Source of the DNA: Peromyscus leucopus
Lineage: Eukaryota; Chordata; Mammalia; Rodentia; Cricetidae
NCBI RefSeq assembly: GCF_004664715.2
Contig: NC_051068.1
Span: 130,096,716 to 130,160,715 of the forward strand
Length of the DNA stretch: 64,000 nucleotides
Reading direction: 5' to 3'
Part shown: positions 34,910 through 48,132 of the stretch, in pieces
How positions within the stretch are numbered: the stretch's first letter is position 1
Layout: every line of letters begins with the position of its first letter
Program-made: the position numbers and the translations under genes
The notes under the pieces: generated by a model
The model's input: the letters and a program-made list of their open reading frames with translations, nothing else
The model's database searches: none
Told to the model about the DNA's origin: nothing

Positions 34910-35588
34910 GCCATGTTCCAGCACCAGCAAGCAGAAGAACTTGGCAGCTTTGGCTACATGGTTCTGGCTATAGAGTCAAGGATAGAAGAAAAGGGTTATG
35001 GAATCTCCCTCTGCAACTAAGGAAAGCAACTGAGCCCAGACATGTGTCAACGGTGTCCTGCATGGAGGACTAGAGAGGACATTGTGTGAAGCTGTGAAGG
35101 TGAAGCCTGAATTACCTTGGAGATGCTAAAATGTTGAAGATGGGAGAGCTGTGGGACACCTGTTGAGGGAAGTTGCTAACAGGGAGTGCTACAAGCCCAA
35201 GAAAAAGAAATACATTGCAGTCGACAAAACTGAAAGGAGTTGGAGATCTGAAGAGCATTTTGACATCAGACATGCAGATGCAGAGTTTGGAGTTTTTCCA
35301 GCTGGTTTCAGCCTTGCTTTGGTCCAGTATTTCCAAACTATACTCCCTTGCCTCCATTTTGGAATGGCAAATGTCCATCCAATGCCATTATATGTTGGAA
35401 GTATGTGCTTTGCTTTGTTATTTTGATTTTATAGGGGATTACAATTAAGAGAATGCCATGAGCCTCAAAGAGACTTTAGACTTTTAGAGTAGAGACTGTT
35501 ATAGACTATGGATACTTTAAAAGTTGGATTTAATCCATTTCTGCATTATAACATGGCTATAAGCTTATGGGGGCAGGGAGTATAATAT
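34910..35588 (+). mobile_element. MaLR internal region
   Basis: The 3' part ('ttttggaatggcaaatgtcc' at 35,358, 'tgttattttgattttatagg' at 35,415, 'gagcctcaaagagactttag' at 35,460) parallels the 3' end of MaLR internal sequences of the THE1/MST kind in layout and wording, and it leads directly into an LTR. The frames at 35,112-35,448 overlap this and show no recognisable domain. Confidence 0.6.
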
Positions 35589-35962
35589 GGTGGTTTGAAA
35601 GAAAATGGCCCCCCTAGGCTCATAGGGAGTGGCACTATTAGGATATATGGCCTTGTTGGTGTAGGTGTGGCATTGTTGGAGGAGGTGTGTTACTGGGGGT
35701 GGGATTTGAGGTCTCATATGCTTAAGCCAGGCCCAGTGTGGTGTTCTCCTCCTTCTGCCCACAGATTCAGATAAGAAGTCTTACCTGTCTCTAGCACCAT
35801 GTCTTCCTGCCTGTGCCATGCTTCACATATGCTTCCATGTTTCACACCATAAAGAACTAAAACTCTGAAACTATAAGCAAGCTCCAATTAATTTTTTTTT
35901 CCTTTTTAAGAGTTACCAAGGTCATGGTGTCTCTTTACAGCAATAGAAATGCTAACTAATAA
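35589..35962 (+). mobile_element. MaLR 3' LTR
   Basis: 'tggtggtttgaaagaaaatg', 'gggagtggcactattagg', 'gtgtgttactgggggtg', 'gcccagtgtg' and, at the end, 'agcaatagaaatgctaacta'. Preceded by internal sequence, so this is the 3' LTR of a 5'-truncated element. It links the isolated copies at 9.9 and 12.2 kb to the MaLR superfamily. Confidence 0.7.
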
Positions 35963-37080
35963 AAGGATGAACAACCACAGGCTTAAGCTGAGGCAATAAC
36001 AACATTTTACTATGTTTGGGTAAATTTAACAATGGGGGATTTCTTCTGGGGACTAAGATCAGTGAACTTTGGGGTGTTATACCATTGAATGTATGAGTCT
36101 GTATGACAGAACTTGACCTGATTGAAGATGGCATAACTAACCATTCATATTATACAAGGAGAGTTTATTTGTCCCATGTAAACACCTGTTTGTTTTCTAA
36201 TGAGAGACAGAAAGGGGATGGATCCAGATGGGCACAGAAGTGGGAAGAATCTGGGAATTGGGGGGGGGGGCAAACAGTAATCAGAATATTTTATGTGAGA
36301 AAAACATTCTATTTTTAATAAAAGGAAAAGGATAAATATATTTACCATCTTAATAAAAGAAAGATAAATGCAAACTATATACATGCCATAATGTAATAAA
36401 TTGATACTATCTGTACACTAATAATTAAATTATGAAGCTTTATAAATTCCTAGGTAAACTTTATAGAAAACAAAGACAGTCAAAAATCTTGGTGTTGCAG
36501 AGAGAAAGTTGTGCAATGTCTTCACAGAGGAACTGCAGGCAAGGTATTGACCATCATCAGTCTGTATTGATGTTCCCTGGGCTGGTGGAATGCAAACTCA
36601 GAAACATCAACATTTATAATGCAGGACACAATGTTTGCTCTTTACCATAAGCAAATATGAAGATATCAGATGACTTTGAATATCAAAGAACTTTTATAGA
36701 AAGATGCTCAAAACTAAAAATGCTTTTTCCAAAGACCAGGTGGGAAAGAAAAGTGGGTCCAACATGACCTGGAGACTCATATTCAGTGCTAACATCTTTG
36801 AGAGAGGGTGGAGATGTCTTGAAGTCTATTTCTTTGTTAGGGTTCAGGTGCTATGTGGAAATAGACCCTTCCAGTTATCCCCATTAAGTGGGAAGCATCA
36901 TAATTTACTAGAACTTAATGAGAGTTTTTGTTTGTTTGTTTGTTGTTTTTATCTCAGTTTCATAGGCAGAGGCTGGCAACACTCTGGAATTATTTTTTTA
37001 TGTCCAACTATTAGAAAAAAAGATGACTTATAGGAGATTTTGGGTTGAACTGATTACTTTTGTCTGTCTTAGAAAACTAT
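35963..37080. other. unassigned sequence
   Basis: No gene or repeat recognised apart from a G run at about 36,259-36,270 and a TTTG run near 36,926-36,945. Confidence 0.5.
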
Positions 37081-37082
37081 TC

Positions 37083-37205
37083 AGGCTAGAGATGCAGCTC
37101 AGTAATAGTACATTTTGGCATAGTGCATTCTTGGCCTGGGTTCAAGTCCCAGTTTCACTAAGTAAATAAATAAATATAAATAAATAAAATTTAATAATAA
37201 GAGAA
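37083..37205 (+). repeat. ID-type SINE
   Basis: 'ggctagagatgcagctcagt' and 'tggcctgggttcaagtccca' are the A- and B-box parts of an ID element, followed by a (TAAA)n-like tail. Confidence 0.7.
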
Positions 37206-37384
37206 AGAATTAAAAACACATTTTATATGTTTTTTATTTCTTGAAATTAAAATATAATTAAACCATTTTGCCCTTCCCTATCCTCCCTCCAGATCCTCTC
37301 ATGTTATCTATATTTCTCTCAAATTAATGGTTTCTTTTTTCATCAATTATTGGCATATATATACTTACACATATGTAATATAGT

Positions 37385-37532
37385 GTATATATATATATAT
37401 ATATATTCTGAAACAAATACAACATTTAATTCATATAATGTTATTTATATGTATATGATTTCAACTGGTATTGAATAACCAACTGGAGGGAGGGAGGGAG
37501 GGAGGGAGGGAGGGAGGGAGGGAGGGAGGGAG
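37385..37532. repeat. (TA)n and (GGGA)n microsatellites
   Basis: TA repeat at 37,385-37,406 and GGGA repeat at 37,485-37,532, separated by about 80 bp of AT-rich sequence. Confidence 0.95.
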
Positions 37533-39862
37533 CTCTTCCTCAGGGAAGACTATTTCATCTCTTAGTTGGCTATAGTTCTTTGTCTAGGGTTGAAACCCCC
37601 TGAGTTTCCCCCCTTTTTGTGTATTTAAACTCAACCAACAAAATGACCTGTTTTGGCAAATAAAAACAGGGGGTAGGGCAAAATTGGCCAGTCATAACTA
37701 AATAACTCTAATATTAAAAGGCGATCTAACTTTTAGACCCCACTTTTTGCCCATGATCTCCATAGTAAACATTTAAATCCATTATCCTCACAATTGTCCT
37801 AAGATGTCATAAGCCCTTATAAACCACAATGGAAAACTAATCAAATACTCAATGTCTATCCAGGATTCAAAAAGGACTTTGATTTTGTTCAATTCTGGTG
37901 CATTTCAAAGCCTTTCAGAGGCAAAGATAGAGTGGCTACTGTCTGTACAGGAGAATCTCGAAGCGTCATTGGTGTTTAGTGTGGTGAGGTATCCTGCAGA
38001 AAGTAACAGCATGACCATCCTGACTTTTTCCTGTTGGTGATCTTGACAAACACATAGTGGGACCATGACCCTAATGAGTTAACTCTATGAACTAAGAAGA
38101 AAATCTGGAGGCATCATGAACTGACCTTAATTTCACACTCCTACATTTTCAATAAAGGTTAGATAGGAGAGAGAATTTCTCCTTAACTTATGAAAAAGAA
38201 TATTTTAGGAGCCTTCTTAATTGCTCTTCAGATTCAAGTGGGGAAGAGTTTAGCCTGACTCATCAGTTAGAGAGAAGAAGTTCAACCCTGCTAGCATCGT
38301 CTTTTTCAAAGTGCCTGCAATTTGGGCAATTAGAGTCAACTCAAGAATAATAGAATCCTATCTGGATGCAGTTTTGTGATCATATTCTTCAGTCAGCTTT
38401 GATTCTTTTATGCCTGTCTTCCACATATTTTCTCTTAATTGACTCCAAATTGAACCCATTATCAGGGAGGGATTTTATACATTCCCTACACTAAAACCCA
38501 AATAAAAGTAAAACTCGTCTTTCTAGTAAAGCTTTTGAGATTTGAACAAGTATTGACTGGTGAGGCAGAGACATTGCTTTAGTGTGATCAATGCTGCTTA
38601 GGCTGAGAGAAGGTGGTTACAATTAGTACCGAAAGAGCAGTAAGTGAGTTCAAAGGTGTGTGGCATCTAATAAATGTATGTGATACCACAGAAAACTTGG
38701 CTCTGGTTTCAGATGTTTGGGCTAAGGTATGATTCTCTGATTAAGCAAATAAGAGTATAAAACTCCCAGTTCAATCTGAATGTCAGATGTCTCTTCTTAC
38801 TATAAATATATCTTATGTAATATGTATACTACATGAAGCATACTTATAGTAAAAAAAAAAACTATTTGTTTATCTGAAATTCAAATTTAATGAGGGCTTC
38901 TACATTTTACCTTCCAACTATATAACAGAAGTGGAAAACCACTGAATATTTGAAAATGTTAATGTGATTATTTTCATAAATTAAAGGGAAGGAAAGTTAG
39001 TCACGAAACATATTGTGTCTCTTTCAAATGTGTTAGTTTCTGAGAAACTTCCTTTCAATGTGGCCTTTCTATAAAACCAATAAGGAGAGCTTGTATCCCA
39101 CCACTTATGGTAATGTTTTAAATAAAGCCTGATGATGACAAACCAATTTCAGCTACATGGCAAGCAAGGCTGACTTGAAAGAAACATGGAAACATGATGG
39201 ATTCTCTCTTTTTGCATTCCGGCACTACAGAGAAAAAAAATGTTCAATATAGCAATTTCACTTACAAAACTGAGAACATTCCTTTTATATTCATTGAAAA
39301 TTTTCTTTCAACACTCTTCTAAGCCTGTGTTTACTGTGTCTGGCTTTTTAGAACATGGTGATTGCTGAGTTTGTGGCTACCTCACTCTGTTCACAGCAAG
39401 GTGCTTTCAACAGACTGACACTGTGATTTCTAAAACACGATCTGTCAGAAGAGGAAAGCCTTCAGGCCAGCTGCAGAAGAAATGTGCATGTTGCCCGTGA
39501 GTGGAAACAGTTATCTAAATTTAATACCTATTTGCTAAACCCAAATCCAAATTTTAATTATATCTCTATGTGTCTCCTATGTATCTCTGCCTCTTGTTTG
39601 TCACCCTTTCCCTTTGAATTCTCTCTACAGCAGTTGCTAGACTTTTAGACACAGTCATCTACAGTACAGGAATGGTGATCAGTTAGTCAATGAGCTTGCA
39701 ACTAGATGAGTCACCCATAACACCAGTCTCCCTATAGGATCAGGAGTTGCAGGGACAGTGTCAAATGGAAAAGAAAAGGCCGAGGCTAAAGTGTTAAAGA
39801 GTATTTGACATCCTCTCCACCCCAGACTGCATAATACCGGGAATGTGGCTGCATAAAGCACA
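37533..39862. other. unassigned sequence
   Basis: About 2.3 kb without recognisable gene or repeat. Confidence 0.5.
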
Positions 39863-39873
39863 TAACAGGTAAT

Positions 39874-40043
39874 TTTTTTATTTTTTATTTATTTATTTTT
39901 TCAAGAAAAGATTTCTCTGTGTTGCCCTTGATATCTTGGAACTCACTTTGAAGACAAGGTTGGCCTTGAACTCACAAAGGTCTGCCTGTCTCTGCCTCCT
40001 GAGTGCTGGGATCAAAGATGCATACCACCATGCCCAGCCAATG
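39874..40043 (-). repeat. B1 SINE with 9-bp target duplication
   Basis: T-rich start, 'agatttctctgtgttgccct', 'tggccttgaactcacaaagg', 'gagtgctgggatcaaagatg' and 'catgcccagcc'. Flanked by ACAGGTAAT at 39,865-39,873 and 40,044-40,052. Confidence 0.9.
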
Positions 40044-40052
40044 ACAGGTAAT

Positions 40053-40635
40053 CTTAAAACATCCTTTCCATCAAATTTTTGAATACATACCATTACCAAT
40101 GCACAGCATTTTCCTTTAATTTCAATCCTGGCCACAATGTCATCAAAGTGATACTGAAGTATTGAAAGTGCAGCAAGTGTGAGCCTGAAAGTGAGTAGAA
40201 TCACTCATTTTTGGGCCAAGCCAAAATCATACTAAGGAATGTAAATAGAATATATAAAATATTATAGCTAATATTTGATAAATATTTCCCATGTCCACAA
40301 GTTGTTATCAACACTTTAGAACTATTCTATATAATTCTTTTGGATGTAAGTACTATCATTCTTACCATTTTAAAATGAGAAAATTGAAATGCAGAAATCC
40401 AGGTCATATGGATGTGAGCTGAGGTTATATAGCTTGCAAGTATGGTATCAAACAGTCAGCACAGGCAACAGGACTCCAAAGTTATACTTTTTACCACTGC
40501 ATCTCTCTTCTTCCAGAGATGAAAAAACTTTTGATAGTGGAGCATATGTATGTGTTCTGAAAAATATAAATACTAGTTAGCTTAAGTTGGTTTGCTTTGG
40601 TAAGATATTCAAGCCTATCAGTTTTCTCATCTCCC
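40053..40635. other. unassigned sequence
   Basis: No gene or repeat recognised. Confidence 0.5.
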
Positions 40636-40933
40636 TCTGGGGCTAAAGAGCTGGCTTAGTCAATGCAGTGTTTGCTACACAAATATGAACATCTAGTTCA
40701 GTCCCAGGAATTTACATGAAAAGCTAGGAGCAATGATTCATGCTTGTAGTCTTAGAACCAGGGAGGTCAAGACAAGTAGATCCCTGGAACCTACTGGCTG
40801 GCCAGTCTAGCCCAGGTCCCAATGAGAGGCTGTAAGAAAATGTAAGATGGACAAATCCTGAGAGATGACACCCAAGGTTGATCTCTAGCCTAAATATTCA
40901 CTCATACATATGTGTACCCACACAAACATTTTT

Positions 40934-40980
<47 letters not shown>
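40636..40980 (+). repeat. composite B4-type SINE with (CA)n tail
   Basis: A tRNA-like head ('ctaaagagctggcttagtca', 'atctagttcagtcccaggaa') is followed by a B1-like part ('gcttgtagtcttagaaccag') and then a CA repeat at 40,936-40,979. Confidence 0.55.
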
Positions 40981-40981
<1 letters not shown>

Positions 40982-42260
40982 CTTTTGCTACACAATGAAA
41001 CTAGCTAACTTTATATGCATTCATTATTCATAAAGTGTGGATTATTGTGAACCATACTTATTCAAATCAACAACTGGTACTGTGCTGTGATTTAATCTAT
41101 ACTCATTCATTTTTTTCTTCTGATAGACATGCTTGGAGACCTGTTGGATGAGGTGTTGTAAATTTGATTATAAGTGACTTGTTATACCTCATAAGTGTGT
41201 TGCCTATTAAGAATGCATGCAATGAAACAATTATGGTGGCTAATCAACTTGGCAATAGAAGGCAACCACTGAATGCTAAACACTCAATGCAAAGTGGAAC
41301 ATGTAATGTCTTACAAAAGATTCCAAGCTGTGCTCTCTCTGGAAAGCTCATTTAACATTGTCTTGCTTCTTTTAAAATACATAAAGTTTTCTAGAAGTAC
41401 CCAGTTCATACTGGCTCTGGTACATAGACTTCTATCTAGACTATAAGATTATAATGTAGACATCTTGATAATGGGAGACACAGGAGAAAAGGGAGAGCTT
41501 TGACCTGCACTCATAAAATTGCTAAGGTGAATTTTACTACAGGCTCTGATTACAGTCCCTGAGAGACTTGCCTGTCTTGAACCACAGTGGGAAGATTGCT
41601 GTAGTTTTGATTTAAATTGTTTTTGGTCCCTGGGGTGTTTTGAACCAGAGGCACTAATGTTCAGGGTTTTAGAGACACTGAGAAATTATCTATCCAAGAT
41701 CCTAGTGCCTCTCTCCAAATATCCAACCTCTTGTTAATTATACAAGGAATCAGACTCATTGTTTGTGTTTGTTTCTTAATGTGTGAAACAAACTGATCCA
41801 AACAAGATACATCCCTTTACTTCACCCTAAACCTAAGGTCCTATGTAAAATAAGCAAGTTGTATCCATTAACTTGTTAGTAATACAAATACAGTCTGTCA
41901 AGACATTGAGCTATATGTGCAACATGGGAAATGCTATAGTAAGCAAAATGGACAAAGTGGTTGGGAGAAATGAGGGGCTGCTCTGACTGGGAGTACTAAG
42001 AGCTTTTTCAACACACTAACCCTTATCTTCATCTTGATAAAAGAGCAAGATAATTATTCAATGAAGACACATTATGGCACATTTGCTAAGGGGAATTGAA
42101 ATACAATGGATGTGTCTAAGAGACGGAGTCCTGAGGAATGGAGGAGTACCATATGGTAGGGGATAGTAGTGTAATTGTGTGTCTGGGGAGACAACTGGGG
42201 AAGTAACCTTAGAAAGAAAGGGACCACATTCAGAATAGCCACTATCATTTTCAGTCAAAT
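40981..42260. other. unassigned sequence
   Basis: About 1.3 kb with no recognisable gene; possibly traces of an old 'gtcaacttgac' repeat near 41,230 ('tggctaatcaacttggcaat'). Confidence 0.4.
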
Positions 42261-42267
42261 AATTTGT

Positions 42268-42390
42268 TTCAGTGGTTTTGAGACAGGCTTTTACTCTATA
42301 CCTCAGACTATTCTTAAATTCATGACAATCCTCCTGCTTCAGCATTTCAAGAGCTGGGGTTATAGATGTGCCATTGTTTCTGGCTCAATA
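42268..42390 (-). repeat. old B1 SINE
   Basis: 'ttttgagacaggcttttact', 'aaattcatgacaatcctcct' and 'agctggggttatagatgtgc' are antisense B1 landmarks. Confidence 0.7.
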
Positions 42391-44280
42391 GACAATCTTA
42401 AGAGGTTCTCAGTGGAGTTGGGCTTCTGTTCATCCTTACTAATAAGGATACCTTTAAAGGATACTGATACTTTTTAACTATACTCAGAGAATAGAAAAAG
42501 TACTAAAAAAGTTGCATTAAAACATGTACAGTAACCCCCAGCATGGTTATTTGATGAAGACTTCAAGGATAAACTAAGCATTACAGGTCAGTCAGGGAAG
42601 TTCTGTCTCAAGGAATTTTCTTTTTACAGTTCTAAACATGGTAGTTTCATCATCTGCTTTAGGGAGAGTTTAATCATATTATTTATTTTTATTGGGCCTC
42701 AAATATTAATCCATGACTTCCAACAAGTGCACAAGGTGATAATTAGCTTGCTATTTCAAGATGTGCATTGCCTTCCATTCTGATTTGCATTAAGAGAATT
42801 CATGCAGAAACTTTTAAGGCTCAGCTTCCATCACCTTCCCCATCAAAAGCTGGTCATGCATCTTAGGGACATCATTTTCCATCAAATGGAGCCAATCTAA
42901 TCAAAACTTTTGTACTTAAAGTGTTCTCTATCTTTACATTCTTTTCTCAGGCCTGACTATTGTTCATGAAAAATAAGGGAGCTCTCTGCACACTCAAATT
43001 TCCCTTTGCTTGTCTATTTAGAAGTTCAAACTAGGCTACAGGTAGAGCCAATATTTCCACACCTAACCCTGCTCAATGTCACTACCTTCTCAAGCATGTA
43101 TTTTGTTTTCTATCTACTTATATATCTATACATTGTGCTCAATCATAAGAAAAAAGAATACAACTATTGCCACTTACAAAATATACTTTAATTGACTGAA
43201 CCACTGACATCCTCTGACATTAGAGATAGCTCTCAACTTAAATCACTAAAATTAGTGATCATTTTTCAATTAGCCATGGTGTAAAGAAATATGCATTATG
43301 CAGGATCACTCTGAAAATTTTGAATCTTATCTTCTTTTAATCTAGTGGTGTGTGGAAAGATACTCTGTCTTCATAATGGGCAGTGCATAAAGAAAAATCT
43401 CTCTTGATTCTAGGAAGGACCAAGGCCATGACTTTGAGTCAGTTATGAGCATGATCACTTGGGAAATGTCCAACACTCCACAGTGTACTGTGGTGCTCAG
43501 CCTGGTGCATGGTATATTGGGTTTATTAAATTCAATTGGACTTAAGATACTTTCAACATAAGATGGAGTTATTGGGCATACAGGTGTATCTACTTGTGGT
43601 AAAAAACTAAATATATTATTGTCCATCCTCATTATCGTTGATGAATAATAGTATGCCATGGGACATACAGTGTGTAAGCAAAATAAAATGGAGACTAAGG
43701 TGTTGGTTCTGATCTATGACCTCATATTTAGAGTCCCAGAAAAAGAAGTGATTACTTCTAGCCAGTTGTGCCTACTTTCCAATACCCACTGTATCTGATC
43801 AACTGCTAATTGTAATTGTAAGGCAAACTGGGTCTTGGTGCTGCAGTGTTTCTTAGTTTTGCCAAGTTAGAACAAACAATCCCTGAAATTTCATTGTGAG
43901 GGTCATATCCATAATTGATTAAATGTGTTTCTGGAGTGTGAACACTGGAATTTATTCTTATGACCAAGTTCACTTTCAAGCAACCTTGGACCTTTTCTTT
44001 GGCCAGCTAATGAAGAATATCCTAACATTATTGCATGAAAATGATTTATTGATATTTAATGTAACATTAACATTGCTGTAGAAAATTTCCAAGCAATTTA
44101 TTGAACAGATATGTGTTTGTAATATCTTCCCAAGAGACCTTTTGTTCCTTGGTATGTTAGGTAAAGCTGGAGCAGGGAATCAGAATATTTTGTTTCCTTT
44201 TTATAGAAATAGCCATACATTTGGTTCTCTCTTCAGAAGTTAATATGTTAAAAGAATAGTAGCATGTATTTTTCATTGTA
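42391..44280. other. unassigned sequence
   Basis: About 1.9 kb, AT-rich, no gene or repeat recognised. Confidence 0.5.
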
Positions 44281-44284
44281 ATCT

Positions 44285-44400
44285 TCATGTTTTGGAGACA
44301 AGATCTCACAGTGTAGCTTTGGCTAGCCCGGAACCCTCAGTGTAGACCAGGCTGGCCTCCACCTCACATAGCTATGCTTGACTCAGATCCTGAGTGATAG
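44285..44400 (-). repeat. old B1 SINE
   Basis: 'ttttggagacaagatctcac', 'tgtagaccaggctggcctcc' and diverged remainder, antisense of B1. Confidence 0.75.
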
Positions 44401-44499
44401 TGTTACAGGGTTACAAAGTTACCCATTTCTTACTTGTTGCCAAAGAGACTATATATGGTTGGATCTTAAATGATTGCCAAAAGCCAATATACTTAATGT

Positions 44500-45090
44500 G
44501 TAGCACCTAGATCGGGGGTGGTAGAAACCCTTAGGAAATAGGACTGGGTGTCAAGTGAGGTTGATGATGGTGGACACTGGGACTCAGCCCCATTCTTATT
44601 CTTGGTTTTCTACCTTCCATGAGCTAAGCAGTCTACTCTGAGACATATATCTATCATGGTAAAATGCCACAAACCCCAAAGCAACTGTGCCAACTATCCA
44701 CAGCTGACATCTTGGAAACCATGAGACAAAGTATTTCCCTCTTGTAAGGTTCTTATCATTGCTATTGTATTATGGTCACAGAAAGCGTCTTAACACAATT
44801 ATAACAACTGAATTCCATAAGCAGCTTTCTCATAGTTCTACATAGGCTGAGACGTTCAAAATCATGGTGATTTCAGGTTGGACTATCTGGTTAAGGACTG
44901 GTCCTTCCTTCTAAGATGGCACCTTGTTGCAGCCACTCCCGATGGGACAAATATTTTGTTTTCACAGAGTAGAAGGTGGAAAAACAAGCTAACTGAAGGC
45001 TGAGTGAAGTCACTTTTATAACCCTATTGGGGAGAGGAGCCCTCATGCCTAGATCTCCTTAACCTCCCCCTTTTCAATCATCTCATTGGC
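44500..45090. repeat. probable ancient repeats
   Basis: 44,500-44,800 shows a 'gtgatagaaaccc...ggtcacagaaagcgtcttaa' layout like other old LTR-type repeats. 44,815-45,090 has 'ttctcatagttctacatagg', 'tctaagatggcaccttgttg' and 'ggagccctcatgcctagatc', the wording of an old eutherian repeat. Families not assigned. Confidence 0.4.
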
Positions 45091-45097
45091 CATTACA

Positions 45098-45545
45098 TGT
45101 AGTTGGAATTTTCTTTGGGCTGCCAATCAGCTCTCAAATAAATACATGGAGACTTATTATTAATTATGAATGTTCGGCCTTAGCTTAGACTTCTCTCACT
45201 AGCTCTCTTAATTTAATCTGTTTCTATTCATCTTCATTTTGCCTTGGGGCTTTTTACCTTTTTTTCATTTGGTATATCCTACTTTTCTGCTTCCTACATG
45301 TCTGGATGGCTATCTCCTGGTCTCCCTGGCATCTCTTTTCTTTCTCCTCTGAGCCTAAATTCCTCCTCCTACTTACTTTTCTTGCCCAGAAGTTCTGCCT
45401 ATACATTCTCCTTCAGTATTGGCTGTTCAGCTTTTTATTAGACCAATCAGGTGCCTTAGTCAGGCAAGGTACAACAGTAACACATCTTTACATAATTAGA
45501 CAAATGCAACACATCTTTTCATGGTTAAACAAATATTCTGCAACA
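45098..45545 (-). mobile_element. solo LTR-like element
   Basis: On the minus strand it begins TGTTGCAGAATATTTG and ends AATTCCAACTACA, with TG...CA termini. It has CCAAT-type GATTGG (about 45,444), AATAAA-type motifs and a 3' part similar in plan to the other LTR families here ('gtctccatgtatttatttga'). Flanks are ATTACA and ATTTAA, matching at four of six positions, so the duplication is eroded or absent. Confidence 0.65.
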
Positions 45546-45840
45546 ATTTAACATCTGCATTTTGGAGGGAACTATTCAGTACATAGAAGGATGACTGCTG
45601 TGTTGGACACATACTTTAAAAACACCCCATCTATACTTGACAGTGAGTAACTTCAATAGTAGTAACTATTGAAAAATCTAAGTTATTGATCTCTACTCTG
45701 TGTATTTATTATTGCCATTTAACCAAATGAATTAAACTTAACACTTGCATCATCACAAAATTATGGAACAAGACTTCTAAATGCAATTTCATTTAATTAA
45801 GGAGTAAACAGATTTCTGTTCTACTTCATTTGCTTGGTAC

Positions 45841-45883
45841 AAAAAACAAACAAACAAACAAACAACAAACAAACAAACAAAAA
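45841..45883. repeat. (CAAA)n microsatellite
   Basis: AAAC/CAAA repeat with one CAA interruption. Confidence 0.95.
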
Positions 45884-47747
45884 GCATTGAAACAAGCAAA
45901 TGTACTAAATTTCCATGGGAAGTTCAGCAAATGGAGTCCCAACCATATGTAGACATTATTCTTAAAAGCTGTGTGTGTAACTTCTCCCCATCACAGGAGC
46001 CTTACCACACCTGATGCCCCATCACACCTACTCCTACTTTGGCTGGTCCTCTGTGCTCTTACTGTCATTGCTGTTGTGGATATGACAGAGGAGGAAGGTG
46101 GCTAATCATTAATGTATGGAGAACAATTGGGTAGGCAGTCTCCAATCTGATCCAATTCTTGGTTCTCAAGCTTCTTATTTGAGCCTTTTTAAAATGTGTG
46201 TATTTCAGTGACTATTGGAATGTCTTAAAGAAATAAAATATATTTTCTTGATCTCCAATGTCTACATGGCAAACAACAACAGAACCCACAAGTCATTGTC
46301 TTCCCATGTTGAACAAACTTTCATGTGACTCCTGATGGTGTATGCAATTATAAATATGTATATATTTACTTAGTTTCTAGGCAGCAGAAGAATGTTTAAG
46401 GAAGAGATAGACAGTTTCAAGTCTATTTATGATTATGTAGAAAATTTTTTCTATAGAAGATGATTCTAGGAATCTAAAATTTAAAAAATAAGATATTATC
46501 TATATTCCATATGTTTTGTTATTGTGCAGCCACCTCTTACAAGATACATATAAGCACTTAACATAATTCCTGGAACACAGTAGGTGTTCAATTAACATTA
46601 GCAGCAAGTGTTCTATGACATATGCAAATAGATGGGGTTTTTAAATTCTTTCATTTGTCTATCATTAAACACAATGGTCTGGGAGCACTGCCAGTGGACA
46701 AGCTGCCTCTGTCATTCTGGGTGACACAGCTCAGTCGAGCTTAAGGCAGGATAATGAATGAATTAGGAAAAGCTGCAGCAAACATGTGGGTGGATGTCCC
46801 CTGTCAGGGCTTTGATTTGGATTCCTTGCAGAACAACAGAAATGTTCATTATATTTTCATTCCTTTCAAAATACAAAGAATAACGAAGCTTCACAAACAG
46901 AACAGCAATGCATCACCCTGGAGGAAGTAGTTTTAGCAAATTTAAAAGCAGCCTCTAGGAATCAGGCTGTTGCAGGTGTTTTCATTATTGTTTCTTCTGC
47001 TTACTGTTTGGCACCATTGTCTGTTTTGATCCATTCCTATAAATATGTCCATGCTAACATGCTAGAAACGTGATCCCTGCACCCTCCAAAGAGTTCACAG
47101 CTCACATAAAACATAGTCAAGTATTAAATGGAGTTCTGATTTGCTGCTTCTCATATGTTCTTTAGCAGCAGAACAGAAGCTGGTGGGTGGGAGGGAGGAG
47201 CTCCCATTATAACCATGGGTAGAGAGATGGTTTCCTCTGACATTTTTCTTTCAGAAAAACTAAGCAAAATTGCAGTACAGTTTAACAGTACCCTTCTTAA
47301 TTCACTGCAGGTTGCCATAGAAACAGGAATCTCATCCCAACATGAAAGGCATTTGGGGAATCTGTTAGACTATAACATTAGTCCGATCTAAGCATCCATG
47401 CTTACTGATAACAAGACCAACATCCCTTTTAGAATATTATTAATAATCATTAAATTTCCCTGCATGTAGTTCAGAGGGTCTTCATATCTTATCTGAGATC
47501 TCCTTTGTGAGTGACCAACTTGTCTGATATTGTACACTTTGTAGCATTGTACTTAGCTAACCCAGGATGTGAAATAAAACATTCCATTCCACGAACATTG
47601 AGATTTTTCACCTGATCCAGATTTAAATCTTTGTAGAGAACATGATTGAAATAACAATTAAGGAAATATGCTAATATTCAAGAGAGTTATTTTTAATAAT
47701 AAATAAGAATCAAATGAGAATTTTTGTTCCAACAATGAAGTTTAATG
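45884..47747. other. unassigned sequence
   Basis: About 1.9 kb with no recognised transposon. The stretch at about 46,670-47,400 is repeat-free and less AT-rich than its surroundings and might include conserved non-coding DNA. No splice-bounded coding exon could be defended. Confidence 0.4.
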
Positions 47748-47842
47748 GAAACAGTCCCTTTGGTCTTTTAAGTTAGGTCTCATGGGAACAGTCCCTTTGG
47801 TCTTTTGTTTGTTTTGGATAACTTTTAAAGTTAGGTCTCATG
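47748..47842. repeat. imperfect tandem duplication
   Basis: Two units begin 'ggaa(a)cagtccctttggtc' and end 'agttaggtctcatg'. The first spans about 47,748-47,784, the second about 47,785-47,842 with about 21 extra bases in the middle. Confidence 0.8.
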
Positions 47843-47858
47843 TTTTCCAAATAGTATA

Positions 47859-48132
47859 TGTTGGTTGCGTTGTGACGCTGCTCCTTGTGGCTGGCTGCCG
47901 GTGGCGGCCATGCAGGAGGAGGAGAGTGCTGGAGGAGAGTCATGAGATATAGTTACCTTTTAGAGCTTTATTGGGAGGAGGGGGAGAGAGAGAGCGGGGG
48001 AGGGGGAGAGGGGGGCCAATGGGAGGAAGGAGCGGAAAGGAGAGGGAGAGAGGGCACACAGGGGGCCCACCCACTTTTTAGGCTGGGACGCCATTGAAGG
48101 ATGATGATGTAATTAAGGACAAAATCCTTACA
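47859..48132 (-). mobile_element. short GC- and purine-rich solo LTR, 5-bp duplication
   Basis: On the minus strand it begins TGTAAGGATTTTG and ends CGCAACCAACA. It is flanked by GTATA at 47,854-47,858 and 48,133-48,137. It contains a TATA-like 'cctaaaaagtg' and CCCAATAAAGC (about 47,968-47,978), the order expected for U3-R-U5. Only 274 bp long, with CpGs concentrated at the U5 end and a long GGGA/GAGA-rich tract (minus: CCCTC). The Gly-rich frame on the plus strand is a composition artefact. Confidence 0.82.

Noticed and set aside
47885..48097. Gly/Glu-rich frame and possible CpG-island promoter of a host gene
   Set aside because: The whole GC-rich block is bounded by TG...CA termini and a 5-bp duplication, so it is an LTR.
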